Shown: positions 1 to 5,125, counted from the first letter of the stretch. The stretch: 5,125 nt of DNA from Planctomycetota bacterium (GCA_018334735.1 JAGXLK010000255.1:1-5125), one strand, 5' to 3'. Notes: a model not told the origin generated them from the sequence alone. Numbers and translations are program-made.

Positions 1-406
1 TTTCGTCTCCGGCGTCAAGGCTCGGTATGATGAGATCGATGGCGTCGCAATCATTCCGGACTTCGGGCAGAAAAAAAAGCGTGCCATTTGTCAGCAGGCA
101 GTTGGGCAGATCGGATATTTCCCGGAGCCTACGGGCAATCTCACCGAACCGGGAGTGAAGTGCAGGTTCTCCGGAGCCTCCGAGCGTAAGATAATCCGGT
201 TGTGGCCCCTCTTTGATTTTGCGGTCCACCTGTGCGAACACGTCGTCGACCGGGGCGTAAATTTTCCGTTCGAGTGTGGTCTTTGGAGTTGGGCCGAGCT
301 GGCAATAAACGCAGTTCAGAGAACAGGTTTTCCTCGGGACCAGGTCGATTCCGAGTGAGGCGCCGAGCCGGCGAGAGGGAACGGGGCCATAGACGTAACC
401 GGACAT
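1..406 (-). CDS. Radical SAM protein, COG0731 (TYW1/Taw1-related) family, partial
   Basis: The N-terminal 135 codons of a radical SAM enzyme are present; the gene continues past the left edge. It opens with 'YGPVPSRRLG' and 'LGIDLVPRKTCSLNCVYCQL', hallmarks of the COG0731 family. C28, C32 and C35 form the C-x3-C-x2-C motif that binds the 4Fe-4S cluster used to cleave S-adenosylmethionine. 'TLGGSGEPALH' (about residues 74-84) is the GGE-like SAM-binding motif, followed by 'LLTNGTL'. Archaeal and eukaryotic relatives make the tricyclic wyosine base at position 37 of tRNA-Phe; the role of the bacterial members is not established. The ATG is chosen because GAGG lies 7 bases upstream, overlapping the trmO stop codon, which suggests translational coupling. 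Expected to be cytoplasmic. Family assignment is firm; substrate unknown. Confidence 0.9.
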   Translation of the reverse strand, partial: MSGYVYGPVPSRRLGASLGIDLVPRKTCSLNCVYCQLGPTPKTTLERKIYAPVDDVFAQVDRKIKEGPQPDYLTLGGSGEPALHSRFGEIARRLREISDLPNCLLTNGTLFFLPEVRNDCDAIDLIIPSLDAGDE

Positions 407-415
407 GATTTTGCC

Positions 416-784
416 TCACGTAGCAATTTTGATGTCCAAGATAGGTGATCCCTCGTGGGCGTCAAGGCCGCTAACACGCAGAGAAAGTCCGTCGACTTCA
501 ATCAGGTCGGCGATCGTTGAACCTATAGGGTTGGGCCTCATGGGACTGCGGACAGCGAATACGCCTCGTTTGGGACGACTGCGGTTGCCACGAGGATGGA
601 CAGTCAGGATCTGCCGATCGCTTTCCGATAGTTCGTGCATCCAGTAGAGAATCTGGAGCCTGTCCGCATGCTCGATACGCAAGAGAGCGGGTTCGTATTC
701 CGGGGCTATCTCCATTCGTTGAAAGTCCTCTTCCCGGTAGACAACTCCAATCGGGCGAACTTGTATGGAAGGTATGTTAGTCAT
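416..784 (-). CDS. trmO: TrmO-family tRNA (t6A37) N6-methyltransferase
   Basis: A 122-residue TsaA/YaeB-like protein. The family's best-known member, TrmO, uses S-adenosylmethionine to methylate N6-threonylcarbamoyladenosine at position 37 of tRNA-Thr, giving m6t6A. Family signatures seen: 'PIGVV' near residue 11, 'HPRGN' at 63-67, 'KRGVFAVRSPMRPNPIGST' at 72-90 and 'GLDAHEGSPILDIK' at 106-119. The protein stops right after 'DIK', where many members read 'DIKPY' and continue, so this is a short form made of the core beta-barrel domain only. The ATG at 784 overlaps the end of the upstream zinc-ribbon gene by 8 bases (ATGACTAA), typical of coupled genes. An upstream in-frame GTG at 811 would add nine residues and overlap more; I prefer the ATG, although neither has a clear Shine-Dalgarno sequence. 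The neighbouring radical SAM gene also suggests a tRNA modification role. Confidence 0.88.
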   Translation of the reverse strand: MTNIPSIQVRPIGVVYREEDFQRMEIAPEYEPALLRIEHADRLQILYWMHELSESDRQILTVHPRGNRSRPKRGVFAVRSPMRPNPIGSTIADLIEVDGLSLRVSGLDAHEGSPILDIKIAT

Positions 785-1016
785 CGGAAACCGAGCAGGA
801 TTCTGACTCACACTCGCTGCAGGAGCTGGTATTTTTCTTGCGGCTGTCGGTTGCGTAAAAGCCTGATCCCTTGAAAACCAGTGCGGCTCCGCCGTGGATC
901 ACGCGGTCAACCGGGCCACTGCATTTCGGGCAGACCTCAAGGGGATCCGCAGTTATTCTTTGCATTTCCTCGAATCGGTGTCCGCAGTCTTTGCAAACGT
1001 ATTCGTAAGTTGGCAT
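777..1016 (-). CDS. FmdB-family zinc-ribbon protein
   Basis: A 79-residue protein of the FmdB / putative regulatory zinc-ribbon family. It begins with the diagnostic 'MPTYEYVCKDCGHRFE'. C8/C11 and C29/C32 ('CPKC') form two zinc knuckles. The family block 'GGAALVFKGSGFYATD' follows at residues 42-57. The tail is low-complexity, rich in Ser, Glu and Cys, with three further cysteines (C66, C69, C74). Members are small cytoplasmic proteins; they are often called regulators because of one gene next to a formamidase, but no general function is established. The start is secured by a strong AAGGAGGT at 1031-1024, 7 bases from the ATG. This is the first gene of the apparent operon with trmO and the radical SAM gene, and it overlaps trmO by 8 bases. 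Confidence 0.93.
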   Translation of the reverse strand: MPTYEYVCKDCGHRFEEMQRITADPLEVCPKCSGPVDRVIHGGAALVFKGSGFYATDSRKKNTSSCSECESESCSVSDD

Positions 1017-1023
1017 GGCTGTA

Positions 1024-1031
1024 ACCTCCTT
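1024..1031 (-). promoter_or_regulatory. Strong ribosome binding site of the zinc-ribbon gene
   Basis: AAGGAGGT on the minus strand, 7 bases before the ATG at 1016. It is close to the ideal anti-16S complement and much stronger than the sites of the other genes here, consistent with high translation of the first gene of the cluster. Confidence 0.85.
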
Positions 1032-1120
1032 GCCATGAGCCCGGAGTTTGCCGGGAATGCGACCAGAAAAGGATATTCTGGACTTTCTTTAAGTGGGTGA
1101 TTTTACTGAAGGAAACTCTT

Positions 1121-1149
1121 AGTTTATTGGAAAAGTGCTTTCATTGCAA
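1121..1149 (-). promoter_or_regulatory. Candidate sigma-70-type promoter for the zinc-ribbon/trmO/radical SAM cluster
   Basis: On the minus strand, TTGCAA (1149-1144) is followed after exactly 17 bases by TAAACT (1126-1121). Both boxes match four of six consensus bases, and the spacing is ideal. Transcription would start near 1114 and leave a leader of roughly 100 bases. The surroundings are AT-rich compared with the coding regions. Assignment is by pattern only. Confidence 0.45.
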
Positions 1150-1155
1150 CACTTT
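1132..1155. repeat. Inverted repeat over the candidate promoter
   Basis: AAAGTG at 1132-1137 is repeated inverted as CACTTT at 1150-1155, separated by 12 bases. It spans the -35 box of the candidate promoter, so it could be an operator. With 6-base arms it could also be chance. Confidence 0.25.
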
Positions 1156-1228
1156 AGCCGATTTCCGTAAAGAGAATGACCAGGGACGGCGTTCCGGCAG
1201 GCGGGCTTTTGCGCGAACATCTTGCCCC

Positions 1229-1381
1229 TCAGGACGGAAAAAACGGACCGTCCGTCAATTTTGGCCGCGCATCAATGATTCTCTCCCATTCCCCCATTCC
1301 GCGGGGGAAGAAAAGCCGCGCTCGGGGTTCGTCGTGATAAGCAGGCCAGACGTATGCCCCGACATCGTAGTTCTTCTCCAT
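1229..1381 (-). pseudogene. N-terminal remnant of a GH99-like (WbsX-type) protein
   Basis: An open frame of 50 codons from ATG 1381 to TGA 1229. It contains 'YDVGAYVWPAYHDEPRAR' at residues 5-22 and 'GEWERIIDARPKL' at 30-42. From memory these match the N-terminus of GH99-like domain proteins, where 'YDV.AYVWP.Y..DEPR' is followed by 'GEW..v..A..k..GH' and then 'PLWGY' and the TIM barrel. Here the similarity stops at about residue 44 and the frame ends in 'FFPS'. The remaining several hundred residues are missing, and neither other frame downstream restores them. GAGGG lies 9 bases before the ATG, so the stump kept its ribosome binding site. It begins 48 bases after the isomerase stop on the same strand and was probably the next gene of that operon. 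Intact relatives are presumed glycan-active enzymes; this stump should have no activity. Confidence 0.7.
1238..1255 (-). terminator. Possible intrinsic terminator at the 3' end of the GH99-like stump
   Basis: On the minus strand, ACGGA-CGG-TCCGT forms a short GC-rich hairpin followed immediately by a run of six T. The stem is only five base pairs, so strength is doubtful. A competing pairing exists between GGACGG (1232-1237) and CCGTCC (1248-1253). Its position just before the stump's stop codon would end transcription coming from the isomerase gene. Confidence 0.4.
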
Positions 1382-1429
1382 GCGATCAAGCCCTCAGGTT
1401 TGGCAGGACTTAAGATCAATGCGTTGTGT

Positions 1430-2245
1430 TTAAATATTTTCAAAGAAGCTCGAGGCTTTATCGTAACTGATTTTTGCTGCATGCTTTACGTCAAGATCCC
1501 AGATATCCTGATTGAAAATTTCGAGAGACACAAAACCATTGTAGCCTGTGTCCCGTACGGCGCCCAGTATTTCTTGGAGCGGAATAGCCCCCTCGCCTGG
1601 AAGGATGCGCATCCCGTCTTCGGCAATCTCGCGGTAAACATCGGGGCAGTCGTTGAGATGGATGAGCAGGATATCATCCCCGGAGAGATTGCGAATGTCA
1701 CTGACCTTCGAAATTCCCATATAGAAATGGAAAGTGTCAAAGAGAACGCCGATATTGTCGCGTTGAGTCCGGTTGGCTATATCGGCCGCCGTCGCCACGG
1801 ACCCGATCAGTCCTCCCCCTTTTATGAATTCAATGGCAAGGGAAACACCGTAGGGCTCGGCGATGTCGCAGCAGCGAGCCATGCCTTCCACCAGGGTATC
1901 GTATTTGTCGGGAGTGACGGGGGAACCGGGGACGGTGGGTATAACCACCAGGGTTTCGGCGCCGAGAGCCTGGCACATTTGCAGTCGCGTCTTAAACTGG
2001 TCAAAACTTTCTTTTTCCGACTCGTCGGCGGAAAACGTCAGAGCGGAAAAACAGGCACCAGCCGCCGCCATATTGTTGTCATTCATGAGCTGGCTGGCGT
2101 CTTTAAGATCTTTGCCGTCTTTCATATAGTCATCGATTTTGCTCAGCCAGATTTCCATAGCATCAAATCCGGCCTCCGCATAGGCGATGACGTCTTCCTC
2201 GAAAGAAGCCGGCATGGTTGTTGCCGGATTTATTGACAGTTTCAT
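1430..2245 (-). CDS. Sugar phosphate isomerase/epimerase-like TIM barrel protein (COG1082)
   Basis: A complete 271-residue protein of the xylose isomerase-like / AP endonuclease 2 TIM-barrel superfamily, which interconverts sugars or sugar derivatives using a divalent metal. Strand-end motifs occur in the expected order: 'AEAGFDAMEIW' at 23-33, 'LAIEF' with E139, 'VLFDTFHF' with D170 and H173, 'HLND' with H196, 'PGEG' at 216-219 and 'VSLEIF' with E242. E139, D170, H196 and E242 are the likely metal ligands. Length is usual for the family, and no signal peptide is seen, so it is probably cytoplasmic. I chose the ATG at 2245 because the family typically starts 'MKLS'; AGAGGAG lies 10 bases upstream. 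A GTG at 2251, 4 bases from the same site, would add two residues. The substrate cannot be told from sequence. The glycosidase-type remnants on both sides suggest the gene belonged to a carbohydrate-use cluster. Confidence 0.9.
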   Translation of the reverse strand: MKLSINPATTMPASFEEDVIAYAEAGFDAMEIWLSKIDDYMKDGKDLKDASQLMNDNNMAAAGACFSALTFSADESEKESFDQFKTRLQMCQALGAETLVVIPTVPGSPVTPDKYDTLVEGMARCCDIAEPYGVSLAIEFIKGGGLIGSVATAADIANRTQRDNIGVLFDTFHFYMGISKVSDIRNLSGDDILLIHLNDCPDVYREIAEDGMRILPGEGAIPLQEILGAVRDTGYNGFVSLEIFNQDIWDLDVKHAAKISYDKASSFFENI

Positions 2246-2297
2246 AAGCACGTGGCTCCTCTTGCGAAAAGAATTGATTTCATGCGGTTAATGAGCA

Positions 2298-2326
2298 AAC
2301 ATAGCGGTTCCAGAGAAATTTGACAA
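2298..2326 (-). promoter_or_regulatory. Candidate sigma-70-type promoter of the isomerase gene
   Basis: On the minus strand, TTGTCA (2326-2321) and TATGTT (2303-2298) are separated by exactly 17 bases. The first box differs from consensus at one base, the second at two. Transcription would start near 2291, about 45 bases before the isomerase ATG, which suits a short 5' leader. Confidence 0.55.
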
Positions 2327-2381
2327 CCGAGGAATTTGCGTTGTGGGTTGGCAAGAACGATAAGGAATGATAGGATATTGA

Positions 2382-2765
2382 GCTTCGCCGGGCGAGGGTC
2401 AGGCATTTCGACCTGCGAATCCGGGAAAACCCCACGGGCGAGTCTGTGTCAAAGTGCCGCCGACCTCCTGCCGCGTCGTGAGCTATTGGGAGCAGAAAGA
2501 TCACCCCCGATTCGTCGGCACAAGTCGTCACCTGACCCAGGGAGCGATTTTTACCGACAACGTGCGATGGAATGCGGATGAATTGACCTTGCGAGGGGAA
2601 AGCGAAGTCGTCGGCGGCCACCCGTGCGAGGTGCGGATCCACATGCCGGAGGGGTTCGAACCTGTCGAGCCCGACCTGCGTTCCGAACAGGCCGTTACCA
2701 AGCTGATGCTCCGGTCGGACAACTCGGAAAACGTCGAATGGCAGATGAAGTTCTCGAAAGACTGA
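2382..2765 (+). pseudogene. C-terminal remnant of a large glycosidase-like protein
   Basis: The frame is open from just after a TGA at 2379 to the TGA at 2763. The first possible start is GTG 2454 (103 codons), with no ribosome binding site in front. Protein-like sequence appears before that GTG ('GRVCVKVPPTSCRVVSYWEQ'), showing that the natural start lay further upstream and is lost. The block resembles the ends of large hydrolases: a beta-strand with 'VPPTSCRVV', as in the C-terminal domain of alpha-galactosidase-type enzymes, then 'FVGTSRHLTQG', 'GESEVVGGHPCEVRIHMPEGF' read as alternating strands, and a final strand 'VEWQMKF'. It ends 53 bases before the ligase ATG and in a different frame, so it is not part of the ligase. 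No catalytic residues can be assigned. It could be expressed as a short hypothetical protein, but a 5'-truncated pseudogene is more likely. Confidence 0.55.
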
Positions 2766-2818
2766 ATAGTTTCGTTCTAACAGTTATCAGTACAGTCAGC
2801 CAAAATGGGGATTAGATC

Positions 2819-4711
2819 ATGATTCATGTCAACATGTACGTCCTGTGGAAGGATCTTTCTGCCGGAACCCGGAAGTCCATCGTAGCTCTTTTCGTTTTTG
2901 CTTTTCTCCTTCCGGCTCAGCCCGGTGTTGGGGCCGATTCCGTAGAGGAGCTATCGAAAGAAAAGGCCGAGAAAATCGCGCAGCAGCTCCGGGAGGAAAT
3001 ACGCTACCACGACCACCGGTACTATGTTCTCAACGACCCGGAAATTTCGGACGAGCAATACGATGCGCTCAAACGAAGGCTTGCGGCCATTGAAAAAGCG
3101 TTTCCCGATTTGCGTGCCAAGGATTCTCCCACGCAAACCGTTGGGGCGCAACCCGCTTCCGGGCTCCCGGAGGTCAAACACCCGACACCAATGCTGAGCC
3201 TGGAGTCCACCACCCGGGAATTGGAAGTAAAAACTTTTGACGTAGCATGCCGGAAGGCCCTGGGAGTGAAGGAGATTGAATATCTGGCCGAGCTGAAATA
3301 CGACGGGCTCGCGGTCGAACTGACCTACAAGAAAGGCACACTTGTGCGGGCCTCAACGCGGGGTGATGGTGAGACGGGCGAAGATGTGACGCCGAATGTG
3401 AAAACCATCCCCGACATCCCGGAGAAACTGACGTTCTCATCCGACGGGTTTGTGCCGCCGAGGTTAACGGTCCGAGGCGAGGTCTACATGTCTAAAGACG
3501 ATTTCCGCGCCCTGAACCGGAAACGCCGTGCTGCCGGTCGGCACCCGTTTGCAACGCCCCGCAACGCAGCGGCTGGGTCGCTGCGTCAGAAGGATCCGGC
3601 TGTGACGGGCCGGCGGAGGCTCGGAGCGTACTTTTACGGTCTTGCTGATCACGATCAGGTCCGCTGTGCAACGCAGAGGGAGCTGCTCGAGCAATTTGTG
3701 CGCTGGGGGCTGCCCGTTCACAAGCTCCGCCGACAGTGCGAGGATATCGAGGCCGCTATCAAGTTCCGCGACAGTGTTGCCGAGCGGCGAGAACAGCTGA
3801 AACTCGCCGTGGACGGAATCGTGATCAAAATAAACCGTTTTGATTACCAGCGCCGCCTTGGTCGGAAACGCACGAGTCCGCGCTGGGCGATTGCGTTCAA
3901 GTTTCCCCCGAAAAAGGCGGTGACAGAACTCCGCGGTATCGAGTTTGAAGTCGGCCGCACGGGACTTTTGACGCCCGTGGCGGTGCTTGAGCCGGTGGAG
4001 ATCGGTGGCGTTCGAGTCTCCCGCGCGAATTTGCACAGTCCGGTGGTGATTGAGAAGAAAGGACTGAAAATTGGCGATTCCGTGATGGTGCGGCGCGCCG
4101 GCGATGTCATCCCTGAGATCGTCGGGCCGGTTGTGTCTCTGCGGGACGGTTCCGAAAAGCCGTTCCGGGTGCCCACAACCTGCCCATCCTGCGGAGCGAA
4201 ACTGAAACGGGGTAAGTACGGTGGCCTTTACTGCACGGGCGCCGAATGCCAGGCTCAGTTAACCGAACGTCTGGCCCATTTTGTCTCCCGGGACTGTATG
4301 GATATCGAAGGTTTTGGCAGGCGAACGGCCGAACAGCTCGTAAAAGCCGGTTTGGTGAAATCAGTGGCCGACATTTACGGCCTGCGGACGGAGGATCTTT
4401 TCCCGTTGAGCGGCTTTGCGCAGAAATCGTCGGGGAAGCTTCTGCGGGCCATACAGGCCTCACGCCGAGCGCCGCTCGACCGTGTTATTTACGGTCTGGG
4501 GATACCCGAAATCGGGGAAGTCCGAGCGGTAACGCTGGCGCGCCATTTTGGTTCTCTCGATGAGTTACTTCAGGCGGAGACGGGAGATATCGCAAAGCTG
4601 AATGGCATTGGCCCCACAGTTGCCGCCAACCTGAAGGATTTCATCGGTCGGGATGCCAACCGGAAGACCATCAAGAAATTGATCGATGCCGGCGTCGGTG
4701 CCGGACGGTGA
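2819..4711 (+). CDS. ligA: NAD+-dependent DNA ligase with N-terminal signal sequence and no BRCT domain
   Basis: A complete 630-residue ligase, which seals nicks in duplex DNA using NAD+. Residues 1-39 look like a Sec signal: R18-K19, hydrophobic core 'IVALFVFAFLL' (21-31), then a likely cleavage site after 'VGA' at 37-39. Domain Ia (about 43-95) has 'YHDHRYYVLNDPEISDEQYD', with Y68, D78, Y81 and D82 for binding the NMN half of NAD+. The nucleotidyltransferase domain has the adenylated lysine K160 in 'ELKYDG', 'TRGDGETGEDVT' (180-191), E221 in 'VRGEVYM', 'VDGIVIKI' (D332, K337) and K361 in 'AFKFPP'. The OB fold includes 'VGRTGLLTPVAVLEP' and 'RRAGDVIPEIV'. Zinc ligands are C455, C458, C472 and C477. 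Helix-hairpin-helix repeats run to about 625, and the protein ends where a BRCT domain would start. GGGG lies 8 bases before the ATG. No in-frame ATG/GTG/TTG lies between codon 6 and the catalytic core, so the signal cannot be skipped by a standard internal start. Enterobacterial LigB also lacks BRCT and has a signal-like N-terminus, but its zinc finger is degenerate. Probably a second ligase beside a housekeeping LigA (inference). Confidence 0.93.
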   Translation: MIHVNMYVLWKDLSAGTRKSIVALFVFAFLLPAQPGVGADSVEELSKEKAEKIAQQLREEIRYHDHRYYVLNDPEISDEQYDALKRRLAAIEKAFPDLRAKDSPTQTVGAQPASGLPEVKHPTPMLSLESTTRELEVKTFDVACRKALGVKEIEYLAELKYDGLAVELTYKKGTLVRASTRGDGETGEDVTPNVKTIPDIPEKLTFSSDGFVPPRLTVRGEVYMSKDDFRALNRKRRAAGRHPFATPRNAAAGSLRQKDPAVTGRRRLGAYFYGLADHDQVRCATQRELLEQFVRWGLPVHKLRRQCEDIEAAIKFRDSVAERREQLKLAVDGIVIKINRFDYQRRLGRKRTSPRWAIAFKFPPKKAVTELRGIEFEVGRTGLLTPVAVLEPVEIGGVRVSRANLHSPVVIEKKGLKIGDSVMVRRAGDVIPEIVGPVVSLRDGSEKPFRVPTTCPSCGAKLKRGKYGGLYCTGAECQAQLTERLAHFVSRDCMDIEGFGRRTAEQLVKAGLVKSVADIYGLRTEDLFPLSGFAQKSSGKLLRAIQASRRAPLDRVIYGLGIPEIGEVRAVTLARHFGSLDELLQAETGDIAKLNGIGPTVAANLKDFIGRDANRKTIKKLIDAGVGAGR

Positions 4712-4743
4712 AATCGCGGTCCGTTCCACTCGACGTTGTGGGT

Positions 4744-5125
4744 TCAGCCGGTCGTCGGGCTTTCGGATACAAGGGGCAGTGAGAAGTTCGACCCAAACGG
4801 GTCCACGCCGAACTGCAATGCCGCAGATGGGCCGCCGCCGACCGAAACTCCAGAAGGGGCGCGACCTTGTGGCGGAGCGTCTCAAAGAACCGCACGGCCG
4901 CGGCCTTGAGAACAAAATCCTCGTCGGCCGGCAGCCGGGGCGGTTTTTCCGAATCGTCCAGCTTGAAAACGTGAATCACGCGGGGCGGCGGATCCCAAAC
5001 CGGCAGCCCGTCGCGCACGCGGAGTTTGAGGATCTGCCCGAAATGCACCCTGTGTGCCAGCCTGAGGAAACGCCGGCACGGCGCCGGCAGATCCGATGCC
5101 CTTATCTGTTTGTTTGCTTCTGCCA
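4744..5125 (-). pseudogene. Small conserved hypothetical protein, probably frameshifted, partial at the right edge
   Basis: The minus-strand frame entering from the right edge reads, in part, 'FGQILKLRVRDGLPVWDPPP' (codons from 5042 down), then 'RVIHVFKLDD' and 'DEDFVLKAAAVRFFETL'. I recall similar small proteins of unknown function from Planctomycetes with the pattern 'VRDG.PV.DPPPRV' followed by 'DFALK..VVELF'. The last two bases give TG, so an ATG whose A lies one base outside would fit, followed by 'AEANKQIRASDLPAP'. In this frame the sequence after about 4860 turns into Arg/His/Ser/Cys-rich text and runs to a stop at 4671, inside the ligase gene. The frame two bases further along opens at 4881 and reads 'SAALQFGVDPFGSNFSLPLV', ending at a TGA at 4744, 32 bases clear of the ligase. 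A one-base deletion (or equivalent) between about 4881 and 4800 would join them. Whether this is real decay or a sequencing error cannot be told. Confidence 0.5.

Larger units (their letters stand above)
1017..1228. other. Intergenic region upstream of the zinc-ribbon gene
   Basis: I see no supportable gene here. It holds the ribosome binding site, the candidate promoter and the inverted repeat listed separately. With the adjoining GH99-like stump and a 48-base spacer it makes up the 413-base stretch between the zinc-ribbon gene and the isomerase gene. The part at about 1160-1228 may be leftover DNA from the decayed gene, but no frame shows recognisable protein. Confidence 0.5.

Noticed and set aside
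785..811. GTG at 811 as the start of trmO
   Set aside because: It would lengthen the overlap with the zinc-ribbon gene to 35 bases and add residues outside the conserved domain. The ATG at 784 gives a compact ATGACTAA overlap. It cannot be ruled out entirely.
1255..1482. A 75-codon minus-strand frame between the isomerase gene and the stump
   Set aside because: It overlaps the end of the isomerase gene and the stump in another frame and has no recognisable motif or ribosome binding site.
1097..2236. A 379-codon plus-strand open frame
   Set aside because: It lies opposite the isomerase gene and the GH99-like stump, whose protein sequences are clearly recognisable on the minus strand. The plus-strand translation shows no family motif; it is an antisense shadow of codon bias.
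2280..2642. A 120-codon minus-strand frame upstream of the isomerase gene
   Set aside because: It runs opposite the glycosidase-like C-terminal remnant and through the isomerase promoter, and its translation shows no motif.
2766..2818. A promoter for the ligase gene in the 53-base gap
   Set aside because: I looked for paired -35/-10 boxes and found none with acceptable match and spacing, so none is annotated.
4671..5048. A 125-codon minus-strand gene starting at GTG 5048
   Set aside because: The first part is real coding sequence, but the similarity continues upstream of that GTG and the last part overlaps the ligase gene by 41 bases with non-protein-like composition. Reading it as a longer frameshifted gene ending at 4744 fits better.
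5070..5090. GC-rich repeat CGCCGGCA occurring twice near the right edge
   Set aside because: It lies inside coding sequence, is short, and is explained by codon use for Ala, Pro and Arg.

Overview
The window looks like chromosomal DNA of a moderately GC-rich, free-living bacterium. I favour the PVC group (Planctomycetes / Lentisphaerae / Kiritimatiellae), on three grounds: the remnant of a 'GAYVWPAYHDEPR'-type GH99-like protein, the remnant of a glycosidase-type C-terminus beside a COG1082 sugar isomerase, and a small 'VRDG.PV.DPPPR' protein at the right edge of a kind I associate with Planctomycetes. This placement is inference. No rRNA, tRNA, insertion sequence or CRISPR array was seen.

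Left part (1-1031, minus strand): a compact cluster transcribed right to left. It holds an FmdB-type zinc-ribbon protein, then TrmO (tRNA t6A37 methyltransferase family), then a COG0731 radical SAM protein that runs off the left edge. The ATG of trmO overlaps the end of the zinc-ribbon gene, and the ribosome binding site of the radical SAM gene overlaps the trmO stop codon, so the three are probably co-transcribed and coupled. A plausible promoter and a strong Shine-Dalgarno sequence precede the cluster. TrmO acts at tRNA position 37, and archaeal/eukaryotic relatives of the radical SAM protein also act there, so a shared role in tRNA anticodon-loop modification is a reasonable guess.

Middle (1017-2765): a partly decayed carbohydrate locus. 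An intact sugar phosphate isomerase/epimerase-like TIM barrel (minus strand) has its own promoter. Directly downstream on the same strand is a 50-codon N-terminal stump of a GH99-like (WbsX-type) protein that breaks off at a terminator-like hairpin. On the other side, on the plus strand, lies an orphan C-terminal piece of what looks like a large glycosidase.

Right part (2819-5125): a complete NAD+-dependent DNA ligase with every catalytic motif and the four-cysteine zinc finger. It has an N-terminal Sec-type signal peptide or membrane anchor and no BRCT domain. No in-frame ATG, GTG or TTG lies between the hydrophobic segment and the catalytic domain, so the extension must be translated if a standard start is used. 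This is the most interesting feature of the window. Convergent to it, entering from the right edge, is a small conserved-looking gene that seems to be frameshifted.
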